DNA from: Myxococcales bacterium
GTDB lineage: Bacteria; Myxococcota_A; Polyangia; Polyangiales; Polyangiaceae
Direction: 5' to 3'
Length of the DNA stretch: 64,000 bases
NCBI GenBank assembly: GCA_016712525.1
Contig: JADJQX010000001.1
Location: 62,001-126,000 of the forward strand
Position numbers and translations under genes: made by a program. Numbering within the stretch: position 1 is the first letter of the stretch; the number at the start of each line of letters is the position of its first letter. The notes under the pieces are model-generated. The model did no database searches, was not told the origin of the DNA, and saw only the letters and a list, made by a program, of their open reading frames with translations. Below, piece after piece: positions 44,246-53,134 of this stretch.

Positions 44246-46855
44246 GTGCAGGTTCCCCGTATCGTGCTCTTCGGGGCGGGGCGCGCGCACCTCGTCCTCC
44301 GCACACGCCGCGCGCTCGCGAGGCTCGGGCTCTCGGCCACGCACGCCGCGCACGACGACGAGGCGCTCCTCGGAGACGGCCCCGTGTGGCTCCTCCGTGA
44401 GGGGGCCGTGCCCGGGTCCAGCGTGGCGCGTCTGCCCACGAGCGCCACGGGGCTCCCGGTGGTCGCGCTCGGGCGAGCCATGGCGCTCCCCGGGGCCGAG
44501 GAGCCCGCGTCGCTCGAGGGTGCGGCCTCCGTCGCGCGGCTCGACGAGGGCGCCGTGTGGAGCGTCTACGTCGAGCGCCCGGGTGCGCTCTTCACGGGCC
44601 GGGCAGATGGACCGGCGCGCGCCGTCGCCGAGGCCGTGCGCGACGGCCGCGTCCGGGCGTTCGTGCACCCTGCATGCAACGTGGGCGTCGATCCGAGGCT
44701 GCGTGTGCTCGAGCTCGTCACCACGCTCCATCGCGGGGGCGCCGAGCGCCTCGTGCTCGACCTGCACACACGCCTCCCGAGGCTCGGCGCGACGAGCCTG
44801 CTCGCGACCACGTCGCGCCCCGTGCGCACCGAGTTTCTCGCGCCCGAGGGCACACTGAGCCTCCACGGCGAGCGGCTCGACGAGGCCGCGGCGCGCCTCT
44901 CTCCCGACGTGGTGCACGCGCACCTCTTGGACGAAGGGCGCCTCGCCGCCTTGGCCCGCGCCTCCGTGCCGCTCGTGGTTCACCTGCATAATGCACGCGA
45001 AGGGTGGCCCCCGGGCACAGAGCTCTCGGGGGCGGCGCTCGCTCTTGCCTGCGCCGACGCGGTGGGCGCCGAGGCGCGTGCGCTCCCCTTCCCTTCGCGT
45101 GTGGTGTGGAACGGCATCGCGCCCGGAGCGGCACGAGAGGGAGCCCGCGAGGCGCTCCGGCGCGAACGAGGCGCCCAACCGGGAGACGTGGTGCTGCTCG
45201 CGCTCGCCAACGTGCGCCCGCAGAAAGACCTGCCCCACCTCGTCGCGGTGCTCGAGGCGCTCGTCGCCCGTGGCGCGCCCGCGTGGCTCTGGATGGTCGG
45301 CGAGCCCGTGTCGGCCAACGAGGCCTCGCAGGCCGAAGAGGCTCGCCTCGTGGCCCGCATTCACGAGAGCCCCGCGAAGGATCGTGTGCTCCGGCTCGGC
45401 GCATCGAAGCGCCCCGAGGACGAGCTCGCCGCGGCCGACGTGCTGGCGTCGGCGTCGCTCCACGAGGGCCTCTCGCTCGCGCACCTCGAGGCGCTCGCGG
45501 CGGGGCTCCCTTTGGTCGCGCGCGAGGTGTCGGGGCTCGCCGAGGTGGCGCGCGTGCACCCCGGACGCGTCACGTCCGTCGAACAGGGTGCACGGCCCGA
45601 GGCCTTCGCCGAGAGCGTCCACGCGGCCCTCGGAGCTCCCCGCGAGCCGAAGCTCGCCCCCGACTTCCACGCCGACACGGCGGCCCGGCGAACGCTCCCG
45701 TTGCTCGCGCGGGCGGCAGGGCTCGCGCCGCGGCCCGCGAAGGTGCGTGTGGTCTTCGTCACGAACAACCTGGTCACCGGAGGCGCGCAGTCGAGCCTGC
45801 GGAGGCTCGCCGCCCACCTGGCCGAGCGCGGCCTCGACGTGGGGTGCGTGCTCGTCGAAGAGCAGGCCGCGTACCCTTCACGCGGGGCCCGAGACCTCGC
45901 TACGCGCGGGGTATCCGTGCACCATGCACCATGTGCGCGTGAGGTCGACGTGGAGGAGAGCGCGCTCGGCGTCGTGCGCTACGCGACCGACACGGGGGCC
46001 TCGCACGTGGTCCTCTGGAATGTCATCCCGGAGATCAAGGTGCTTTCGGCGCACGCCCTCTTCGGCGCCAAGGTTCTCGACGTGTCGCCCGGGGAGATGT
46101 TCTTCGCGTCGCTCGATCGCTATTTCGGAAGGCCCCGGCCCGGCCTCCCCCCGCGGGACGCCCGCGCGTACGGCGCGCTGCTCGAGGGCGTGATCGTGAA
46201 GTTCGAGGCCGAGCGCGCCCGGGCCGAGAGCACCCTCGGCGCGCGCGTCCACGTGGTGCCGAACGGCGTGCCCCTACCGGCCGAGGTCCACGTGCCACGC
46301 GAGGCCCCGGCGCGCCTCGTGCTCGGGACGGCCGCGCGCATCTCTCCGCAGAAGCGCCTCGAGGAGCTCGTCGACGCGTTCCGTCTCGTGAACCAGGCCT
46401 ACCCCGACGCGGAGCTCCGCATCGCCGGAGGGCCCGACGCGGGCTGCGAGGCCTACCGCGAGGAGCTCGCCGCCCGCTGCGAGGGGCTCCCCGTAACGTT
46501 CGTGGGAGAGCTCGCGGACGTGGGCCCGTTCCTCGCGGAGCTCGACGTGTTTGCGGCCGTCTCGGAGCCCGAGGGCTGCCCCAATGCGACGCTCGAAGCC
46601 ATGGCCGCGGGGCTCCCCGTGGTGGCGACGCGCGCGGGGGCGGCGGGGGAGCAGATCGTGGACGGGGAGAGTGGGGTTTTGGTGCCACGCGCGGATCCCG
46701 GAGCGTTCGCCGAGGCCTTGCTCACGGTCGCGCGCGATAGGGCACTACGGGTGTCGCTCGGCCGCGGAGCCCGGAGGCGCATCGAGGAGCGGTTCTCGAT
46801 GGAGGGGATGGCCGAGGGTTATCTGGCGGCGTGGGGGCTCGGGGGACGTGGGTGA
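44246..46855 (+). CDS. Tandem GT4-type glycosyltransferase (two GT-B domains)
   Basis: 869 residues from GTG 44246, three bases after the preceding stop. There are two GT4-like domains in a row. The first (about 145-465) has VLELVTTLHRGGAERLVLDLH and HEGLSLAHLEALAAGLPLV with the E-x7-E pair. The second (about 500-865) has VVFVTNNLVTGGAQSSLRRLA, a UDP-binding run GTAARISPQKRLEELVDAF, and EGCPNATLEAMAAGLPVV. Both look active. The N-terminal 140 residues are an extra part without an assigned family. It transfers sugars in the cytoplasm, probably for surface polysaccharide; the neighbour suggests an envelope role. Confidence 0.9.
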   Translation: MQVPRIVLFGAGRAHLVLRTRRALARLGLSATHAAHDDEALLGDGPVWLLREGAVPGSSVARLPTSATGLPVVALGRAMALPGAEEPASLEGAASVARLDEGAVWSVYVERPGALFTGRADGPARAVAEAVRDGRVRAFVHPACNVGVDPRLRVLELVTTLHRGGAERLVLDLHTRLPRLGATSLLATTSRPVRTEFLAPEGTLSLHGERLDEAAARLSPDVVHAHLLDEGRLAALARASVPLVVHLHNAREGWPPGTELSGAALALACADAVGAEARALPFPSRVVWNGIAPGAAREGAREALRRERGAQPGDVVLLALANVRPQKDLPHLVAVLEALVARGAPAWLWMVGEPVSANEASQAEEARLVARIHESPAKDRVLRLGASKRPEDELAAADVLASASLHEGLSLAHLEALAAGLPLVAREVSGLAEVARVHPGRVTSVEQGARPEAFAESVHAALGAPREPKLAPDFHADTAARRTLPLLARAAGLAPRPAKVRVVFVTNNLVTGGAQSSLRRLAAHLAERGLDVGCVLVEEQAAYPSRGARDLATRGVSVHHAPCAREVDVEESALGVVRYATDTGASHVVLWNVIPEIKVLSAHALFGAKVLDVSPGEMFFASLDRYFGRPRPGLPPRDARAYGALLEGVIVKFEAERARAESTLGARVHVVPNGVPLPAEVHVPREAPARLVLGTAARISPQKRLEELVDAFRLVNQAYPDAELRIAGGPDAGCEAYREELAARCEGLPVTFVGELADVGPFLAELDVFAAVSEPEGCPNATLEAMAAGLPVVATRAGAAGEQIVDGESGVLVPRADPGAFAEALLTVARDRALRVSLGRGARRRIEERFSMEGMAEGYLAAWGLGGRG

Positions 46856-46996
46856 TCGAGCCATGGTGCGCGTGGAGCCCGCGGGGCGCCTTGAATGGCG
46901 CGCGTGCCGTCGGGATGCCTGGTAGCCTGGAGAGGCGATGATCACCCAGCTCAGGGCTCACAACTACCCCTTGCCGAGCCGCTCGTGGCGATCGCG

Positions 46997-47329
46997 TTAC
47001 TGCATCACCCCCCATGATTCGCAGACGCCGCCAAACGGCCGCATGGCCGCACCAACCTGGCGCTGAGTCGATGTTACGCCCTCGTAGGTAACCGGGCCGA
47101 CGATTTGAAACTGAACGTATCCGGTGCCGTGCTCATCCGGCGGATAGAGGTCGATGTGCCCGTAGCGGGAACGGAGCAACTCGAGCGCCGCGGCGGCGGG
47201 AGGCCACACTTCGAAATCCACGTTGTAGTCCACGGACCAGTCTCGAGAGAAGTCGAAGCCGGCATTTACCAATCGGCGAAAGACGTCGCCATCCGCATCA
47301 TTCGGCCATAGTGCAGCGTTCTTTCCCAT
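46997..47329 (-). CDS. RraB-like protein (RNase E inhibitor family)
   Basis: 110 residues from ATG 47329. NDADGDVFRRLVNAGFDFSRDWSVDYNVDF is the opening signature of RraB-type proteins, with an acidic start and a strand V-D-Y-x-V-D-F. Later strands HIDLYPPDEHGTGYVQFQIVG agree. In known cases RraB binds RNase E and limits its activity; the same fold also serves in toxin-immunity arrays. No toxin is near. Codon use is less GC-biased than nearby genes, which suggests transfer. Confidence 0.7.
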   Translation of the reverse strand: MGKNAALWPNDADGDVFRRLVNAGFDFSRDWSVDYNVDFEVWPPAAAALELLRSRYGHIDLYPPDEHGTGYVQFQIVGPVTYEGVTSTQRQVGAAMRPFGGVCESWGVMQ

Positions 47330-47478
47330 GACGTCTCCGTTGCGCGTTCAGCTGTGGCGGGCCGAATGGCCTCGAGACTCGTCCTCGCTCACGCTCCAGT
47401 CGGCCTCGTCCGGAGCCCTTCGGCGGGAGGCCGCGTCCGCGATCGACGCGCGCCGAGCGACACACACCGAGCGAGCTC

Positions 47479-48246
47479 TCATCGCACGTGCTCCTCGCGA
47501 AGCTCGTTCAGCAGCATGAAAACCAGCAGGTGATCGAAGGGCGCCCGGTACACCGCCTCTGCCCGAAGTAGATCCGCGGCGATTTGCGTGACCTCCCACC
47601 CGTCGACTTCTTCACCGTTCCAGTGGCCGCTCTCGAGCTTCTTGATCCCACGGACTTCACCAAAGACACGCAGAGGGGCAACGGCTGCACGCTCCGCGTC
47701 GCTGTAGCCGTCGTTCGCCCACGCCCACATCCACGAGCTCGTGCGCGTCGAGAACGAACCCGTGATGGTGACGTTGGCGACGACAGCCATCCCCGGCCGT
47801 TCGTCGAAGAAGCGGATCGTCCTGGCCTCGTCATCGTAGTGCCAGCGCTTGCTCGTGGCGAACTTCGGCCAAGCCTTTTTCGAAGCTTCCTGTCGGGCCT
47901 TGCACCGCTCGCACGCCGCGCAGGCGAGCTCGGCATAGGCGGCCTCGCCAACCTGCAGCTGTCCCGGCACGAGCGGCGCCGGCACGTAGCCGTTGCGGAC
48001 GCGTGCGGTGTCGTAGCACCCGGCGCAGAGCAGGCTAATCTCCGGTTCGTTGGAGGCGTTCCACTCGCCGTACCGTTGGAAGGCGGCCTCGCATCGATCG
48101 CACCACGCGTCCGGCCATGGGTCTCCCGCGTCTTCCGCGGACGCATGAAACCCACAGCCGACGCCGAACCTCAGGTGACGGCAGACGAACGTCGCGGGCG
48201 TTTCGCCGTGCAGCGAACATTGGACTCGTTTCTCGGGGTCGCTCAT
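47479..48246 (-). CDS. DUF6882-like protein with N-terminal Cys/His zinc-binding segment
   Basis: 255 residues from ATG 48246. The first 80 residues have CSLHGETPATFVCRHL, DAWCDRCEAAF and SLLCAGCYDTA, a likely zinc-binding region. The C-terminal part has ANVTITGSFSTRTSSWMWAWAN, RVFGEVRG and GWEVTQIAADLLRAEAVYRAP, the layout of DUF6882. Function unknown; the family often occurs near toxin-immunity clusters. It is on the same strand as RraB with 150 bp between, in the accessory patch. Confidence 0.65.
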   Translation of the reverse strand: MSDPEKRVQCSLHGETPATFVCRHLRFGVGCGFHASAEDAGDPWPDAWCDRCEAAFQRYGEWNASNEPEISLLCAGCYDTARVRNGYVPAPLVPGQLQVGEAAYAELACAACERCKARQEASKKAWPKFATSKRWHYDDEARTIRFFDERPGMAVVANVTITGSFSTRTSSWMWAWANDGYSDAERAAVAPLRVFGEVRGIKKLESGHWNGEEVDGWEVTQIAADLLRAEAVYRAPFDHLLVFMLLNELREEHVR

Positions 48247-48845
48247 CTTACCTCGATCGGCCCCGCCAAGACATTCCCTCGGACCGGCTCGTCCGAGGGT
48301 GAGCGCCGAGTTGCTTCGAGTGCGCCGACGGGCTGCGGAACCAGCACCGGAGGCCGGCACGGTGCTCCTACCCTCCCTTGCCTCCGTGATGCCTTCGTCA
48401 TCGCACCCTCGCCGAAAACCGCGGCGCCCTCGCAGCACGTCCGCCGCCCTCAAAACGACACGACGCTTCTCGCGGTGTCAATACTTTGCGTCGCGCGCTC
48501 GAATTTCCCCGAGCCCCCGACGGGCGCCAGCGTCGGGGGGCGCGGGAGCCCATCGAGGTCCCCTCCACGTGGTCGCCTCGCGAGGTCATGATCACGCGCT
48601 TCTCCTCTTGAGTGGCACGCGAGGGCCGTGCCGCCGAATTCGTCCGACTTGATCGGATGCCGATTCGGCACTCCCGGACAGCGGAGATCAGCCGGGTTGA
48701 GCTCGCAGTGGGCGAACCATGCTCGAGCGTCGTCGGGGGTGATTCTTGTGAGTGGTCGTGCGCGCGCAAACTTCTCGCAGTCGCGGCCTTCCTCCCGCCT
48801 GGGCATCGGCTTGACTTCACGGAGCGCAGGGAGGAGCATCCCGGC
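48247..48845. other. Gene-free stretch between divergent genes
   Basis: The 600 bases between the DUF6882-like gene and the next + strand gene hold no convincing gene. An open frame on the minus strand (48450-48839) has a plausible middle (ITPDDARAWFAHCELNPADL) but a non-coding-looking end. The + frame upstream of 48846 is also open but reads poorly. Promoters for both genes must lie here. Confidence 0.4.
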
Positions 48846-50462
48846 GTGACTTTCATTCTTACGTGGGAGCGCGAGCGGTATGTCGAGCCCGAGGAGCTAC
48901 TCGCCGCCTGCGAGGCGGCGTGGCGATCGCTGGGAATCCCGTTGGTGGCGATCACGGGCGAGGATGGCGTCGAGGAAGCGGACCTCGGCGAGGGCGATCC
49001 CCACCTCTCGCGTGTCGTTCTCCGGTCCGAAGAGGAAGGCGACGACTCCCTCGACATTCACGTCGTAGGGCCAGCTCCCATCGAGGCTTCGTTGTCCTTT
49101 TCGGGCTTCGGCCTCGGGCTGTACGAATCCACGGTCAGAACGGAATGGGTGCCCGCGTATCTTTTCGTCCTGCAAGTCGTCGTAAACCTCGGAATGACCC
49201 TAGAACACGACGACGACGACTCCGACTACCTGCCCGAATCTCAGTCGTGGTGGCTCGCGTGCCTCGAAGACCAGGTCGGAGAAGGTGCCATTGTCGAGAT
49301 CTCGGGAGAGGCCGGTCTCGTGGGCCCACTGGAGATCGTCGCTCGACGGGACACCGAAGGCCCACGCGTCCAAGTGCGCGGCGCCGGCACGGACCTCTCC
49401 ATGCGCCTGGCCGGGTCCGCAGCGAAGCTCGACGACGCTGACATTCTTCGGCTAGTCGAATCCGCCAACGACGAAACGTTCTCCTCGATCGTGGCCTGTG
49501 AGCGCGCCAGATGCCTTGCCAGGACGGCCCCCGCGCCCGCCCCACGATACGGTGGGTGTACCGTGTTCCGGGCGTGGGTCGACGGCGTCCCCGGCCCTGA
49601 ACGGGTGGTCGCTTTGTCGGAGGCCATTGGGCCCATCGAAGCTTCGGCGGAAGCCAATCCCGAAGATGTCGTGTTCGACCTCGTGCACTACCTGCCAAAC
49701 GGCCAGCCCATGCTGCGGCGCGCCGAGCTGGGCATGCCCGTGGATCGCCTCGTTGGGGAGTCGTGGCTGCTGCCGACGTGGTCCTGGAACCCGACGACCG
49801 ACGAAGTCGCGCGTGCGTTCGCGGGGATGACGCGGAATGCGCTCGAGGGATGGTCGCGGAAGCTCCCCGATGCTCCCCGGGCAACGGACACGAACGGGCT
49901 CACCCTTTCGCGCTGGCTGGACGCCGTTGGACGTATCACGGGTCGCGGGGGCCTTACCGCGAGTGCTCTCATCGAGGCGGACCAAGCCGGCTCGGGGCTA
50001 CTGCCCATGGCACTCGATCCGAGTACGCCCGTGGGCCTCGAGACCACGTCGGCGTTCTGGGCGGCCATCGAAGCGGCTGCGACCGGGGGGCATGGCCATT
50101 GGCCGAAATGGGAGGGGCTGCTCGCCAGCGGCGAGTGGGAAGACGACTCCACGGACATGTTCATCGACGAGCTGGTGGGGATGCTCGGCTTACCCGAGGC
50201 TCCCCGGCCGAGCTCACCAGCGCGAGGCGAGGCCTACGTCGCGACGCTAAACTCCGCCGCGGAAGCGCTCGGAAGGGAGGAGCGCCTCTACGCCGTGCCG
50301 AATGATACTGGGCTAGCGTTGGTCGTGAAGTTGCACCCGCGCGTCTTCGAGCAGCTCCGGGATTCGGGCTTGATCGATGCGCTCTTGCCTTCGGGGCCGG
50401 GTGTCGCTCCAGCCGGCGTGTGGGAGCGCCTCCGATCGCTGTGGCCAAACCAGCGTTCTTGA
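48846..50462 (+). CDS. Hypothetical protein of an accessory patch
   Basis: 538 residues from GTG 48846. This start is favoured by GGGAGGAG nine bases upstream; the frame is open to 48612 but that part lacks coding character. It is acidic, with alternating helix and strand, for example FILTWERERYVEPEELLAACEAAW and LSFSGFGLGLYESTVRTEWVPAYLFVLQVVVNLGMTLEHDDDDSDYLP. No signal peptide, no membrane helix. No family was recognised. A hairpin follows its stop. Confidence 0.6.
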   Translation: MTFILTWERERYVEPEELLAACEAAWRSLGIPLVAITGEDGVEEADLGEGDPHLSRVVLRSEEEGDDSLDIHVVGPAPIEASLSFSGFGLGLYESTVRTEWVPAYLFVLQVVVNLGMTLEHDDDDSDYLPESQSWWLACLEDQVGEGAIVEISGEAGLVGPLEIVARRDTEGPRVQVRGAGTDLSMRLAGSAAKLDDADILRLVESANDETFSSIVACERARCLARTAPAPAPRYGGCTVFRAWVDGVPGPERVVALSEAIGPIEASAEANPEDVVFDLVHYLPNGQPMLRRAELGMPVDRLVGESWLLPTWSWNPTTDEVARAFAGMTRNALEGWSRKLPDAPRATDTNGLTLSRWLDAVGRITGRGGLTASALIEADQAGSGLLPMALDPSTPVGLETTSAFWAAIEAAATGGHGHWPKWEGLLASGEWEDDSTDMFIDELVGMLGLPEAPRPSSPARGEAYVATLNSAAEALGREERLYAVPNDTGLALVVKLHPRVFEQLRDSGLIDALLPSGPGVAPAGVWERLRSLWPNQRS

Positions 50463-50507
50463 CCGCATTCGGGGCTCCACCGCTGGTGCGGCCAGCCATC
50501 GCGGGTT

Positions 50508-50535
50508 CATCCCTTCTTCGCACGAAAGAAGGATG
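50508..50535 (+). terminator. Bulged hairpin after the 48846-50462 gene
   Basis: CATCC(C)TTCTT pairs with AAGAAGGATG across an 8-base loop, giving a 10-bp stem with one bulged C. It starts 45 bases past the stop. There is no U-tract. Confidence 0.5.
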
Positions 50536-50916
50536 ACACCGACGTCGCGCACCTACCACGAGTCCTTCCGCTCCGCATACCTAGCGGATGGCGTCGTCCG
50601 GCTCGTCGAAGCGCCCTTCAGCCTCGCGACAGTCGACGGTCGTGATGGGAGCGTCCCCATCCACCGGAACGCGGCGGCGTCGGCGATCTGAGCGCCGTGC
50701 ACCACCACGGACCCCGAGGCAGTTCGTAGGGTCGACGTCGGCGACTCCTGTTGCCGGCGTCGCCACTGGGGGCCGATGCCCCCGACACGTTCACTTCGTA
50801 CCACCTTCGACCCGGTTTTCGGCGTCTTCCGCGAAAACGCCGTCGCACCCGTCGATTTCACGCAACGTCCCGCCCGACCCCGCCGACTTCGACGGCGAAA
50901 GGCAGGTACGAAGGAA
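50536..50916. other. Gene-free leader before the M4 protease gene
   Basis: Open frames run through this stretch on the plus strand but no coding pattern is convincing. It should contain the protease promoter. No operator or repeat stood out. Confidence 0.35.
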
Positions 50917-53118
50917 ATGAAGAAGCGCACACGCTCTCTCGGTCTCGTGGGTGTTGGCCTCATGGTGGCTGCGTGCTCGGGAGGTGACGGGGAACCGGCA
51001 CCGCTCCCGACGATGGCCGAGAACGGGGCGGATCTAGCAAGGAAGTTGGATTCGCTCACCGGAGCTACCTGGTGGATGGAGCCAGGCGTCGCAGGGAACG
51101 CGGCGCTCTACTATGCTCGTGGAGAGGGTAGGCCAGTGCTCCCAAACGCGCAGCGCTCCCCCACGGACATCATCGCCTTGCTCACGCCCTTCGCCAGCGA
51201 CCTCGGCCTCGGCTCCGACCCGTCCCACGAGCTAGACGAGCCGGAGACGCTCCTCGACGCGAGCGACGAGGATGTCGGAACGTACCGCTTCAGGCAGCAC
51301 CTCCCTGGCACGAGCATCCCGGTTTTCGACGCCGCACTGGTCGCTGCCGTCACGAAAGAAGGCTCGCTCGAATACCTGTCCACCGGTCACGCCCGCAACC
51401 TTGGGACGGTCGGGGCACATCCGACTCTAGACGGAGATGATGCCGCAAACCGCGCCCTCAAGACGCTCGGCTCCACGGCGCGCCAAGTCTCTGCGCCCAC
51501 TCTCGGGGTCCTGGCGGTCGACCCCGCGAAACCTCGCCTCTCGTACCGATTCTCCGCTGAGGTTGACGATGCGCTCGTTCAGGTTACGTGCGACGCCCAC
51601 ACCGGGGACGTTCTTTCCGCGCGCCATCAGGGGGCAGCCGCAACGGCGTTCGCCGCGGCGCACTACTTCGACACCAATGACATTCGCCAAGACCGGTCCT
51701 CTATGCTGAGCGTGGACCTGACCCCCCAGGGCGAGCTCTCGACCACTGGAGCCACCGGCCCCATTCGAATCTACAACGAGGACGGGAAGCTGGCAGTCTG
51801 CTCTCGGCCCTCCGGGACCAGCGGACAGCCGGAAGCTCCGTACGAATGTGACGTCAATGTGCGTCAAGGAAGCGCCAAAGGCGTCGCCGCCGACGTGCAA
51901 GCTCACTTGCAGTTCGCGTCCGTTTACTTCGCGAACCAGCTCCAGGCGCGAAAATGGGCTGCCGGCGGCGCCGTCGAGGCCTTCGTCAACGCGAGGACCG
52001 TCGACGGCCGAAGGATGCAGGGAGACGGCCGATACGTCCCACCAAGCAACCCTCGCGACACCGGAAAGTTGTTCTTCGGTATCGGTCGAACCTTCGAAGA
52101 CGCCGACCCCAAAGGCCACGCTGGGAACAAGACGTACGAAACCTATCCGACTGGAAGCAGCTTCGAGTTCGTCGCCCATGAATATGCGCACGGCGTCATC
52201 GACGCCGTTGGCCCCCTGAGCTATGTAGGCGAAGCGGGCGCGCTGAACGAAGGCCTAGCGGACATCTTCGCCGCGCATGCGACCGCGCTGTTGCGGAGCA
52301 ACGACATCGGCCTCCACACCTTCGGAGAGGACGTGCGTTGGGACGGGAGGCCGTTGCGAGACTTCCGTCGACCCGGAAATGGCACCGACGTCGGAGGCAC
52401 GATCGATTACGCCGCACGACGCCCGACCATCCCAAGCAACGCCAATCGACCCGAGTGCCAAGGTGCGCAGACACCGGAATCGTGCGCTACCACCTGCTCG
52501 TTCGACGCTGAGGGGAATACCCGTAGCAAGAACGACTGTGGCAACATACACTACAATTCGACCATCGTCACAAACGCCTGGTCACTGCTGGCCATCGGCG
52601 GCTTCAACCAAGCGACGAAGAAGGGGGTTCTCGCCGAGGTGGGGTTATCGAGAGCAACGCGCCTCTTCTACGCAGCCCTTCTCGGTGCACCAGTAAACGA
52701 CACCATGAAGCTCTTCGCGAGCAGAATGATCTCGCATCAGGTCAAGACCACGCTTGCGAATCCCTTCAAGACCGATCTCGAACCACTATGGGTCAAGAAG
52801 GCCGTTGTCTGCGCCTGGAACGCTACGAACGTCATCCCGGACGGTGAGGTCATTCAGCACGCTGTTGGCCTGAGCTGTCCGAAGGCCGGAGAGCTTACTC
52901 GAACCTGCAAGGGCAAGGCCGACGGGTACTATTGCAACCCCGACGTCAACTACCCATACGACAGCTACCAGTGCAAAGGCGGCGCCATCGCGGGTGGCCA
53001 CCAATGCGCAAGCGGGTCGTTCTGCCATCGACTTACGCTGAATCCCGAATCGTCGGCCGTCCTCGACGCTCAAAACAAGCCGCGATGCTTCATCGAGCCC
53101 ATGGTCTCCGACTTCTGA
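50917..53118 (+). CDS. M4-family (thermolysin-like) metalloprotease lipoprotein
   Basis: 733 residues from ATG 50917, close behind AAGGA. A lipoprotein signal (VGVGLMVAAC) puts the lipid on Cys20. A pro-region includes an FTP-type part (GTYRFRQHLPGTSIPVFDAALV). The catalytic domain has HEYAH at 421-425, the third zinc ligand Glu445 in GALNEGLADIF (20 residues on, as in thermolysin) and the transition-state His545 in CGNIHYNSTIVTNAWSLLA. The extra C-terminal 90 residues are Cys-rich, probably a binding domain. It is a surface or secreted protease, consistent with predation. Codon use is a little less GC-rich than the window norm. Confidence 0.93.
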   Translation: MKKRTRSLGLVGVGLMVAACSGGDGEPAPLPTMAENGADLARKLDSLTGATWWMEPGVAGNAALYYARGEGRPVLPNAQRSPTDIIALLTPFASDLGLGSDPSHELDEPETLLDASDEDVGTYRFRQHLPGTSIPVFDAALVAAVTKEGSLEYLSTGHARNLGTVGAHPTLDGDDAANRALKTLGSTARQVSAPTLGVLAVDPAKPRLSYRFSAEVDDALVQVTCDAHTGDVLSARHQGAAATAFAAAHYFDTNDIRQDRSSMLSVDLTPQGELSTTGATGPIRIYNEDGKLAVCSRPSGTSGQPEAPYECDVNVRQGSAKGVAADVQAHLQFASVYFANQLQARKWAAGGAVEAFVNARTVDGRRMQGDGRYVPPSNPRDTGKLFFGIGRTFEDADPKGHAGNKTYETYPTGSSFEFVAHEYAHGVIDAVGPLSYVGEAGALNEGLADIFAAHATALLRSNDIGLHTFGEDVRWDGRPLRDFRRPGNGTDVGGTIDYAARRPTIPSNANRPECQGAQTPESCATTCSFDAEGNTRSKNDCGNIHYNSTIVTNAWSLLAIGGFNQATKKGVLAEVGLSRATRLFYAALLGAPVNDTMKLFASRMISHQVKTTLANPFKTDLEPLWVKKAVVCAWNATNVIPDGEVIQHAVGLSCPKAGELTRTCKGKADGYYCNPDVNYPYDSYQCKGGAIAGGHQCASGSFCHRLTLNPESSAVLDAQNKPRCFIEPMVSDF

Positions 53119-53134
53119 GCTCCTCGAGCCCCTC

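Noticed and set aside
42689..45817. 1042-codon minus-strand open frame opposite the FGE and glycosyltransferase genes
   Set aside because: It is antisense to two well-supported genes and has no domain.
48450..48839. Minus-strand open frame of 129 codons before the 48846 gene
   Set aside because: The middle part looks mildly protein-like, but the end is Arg/Gly-rich, there is no ribosome site and no family. It is left as unassigned.
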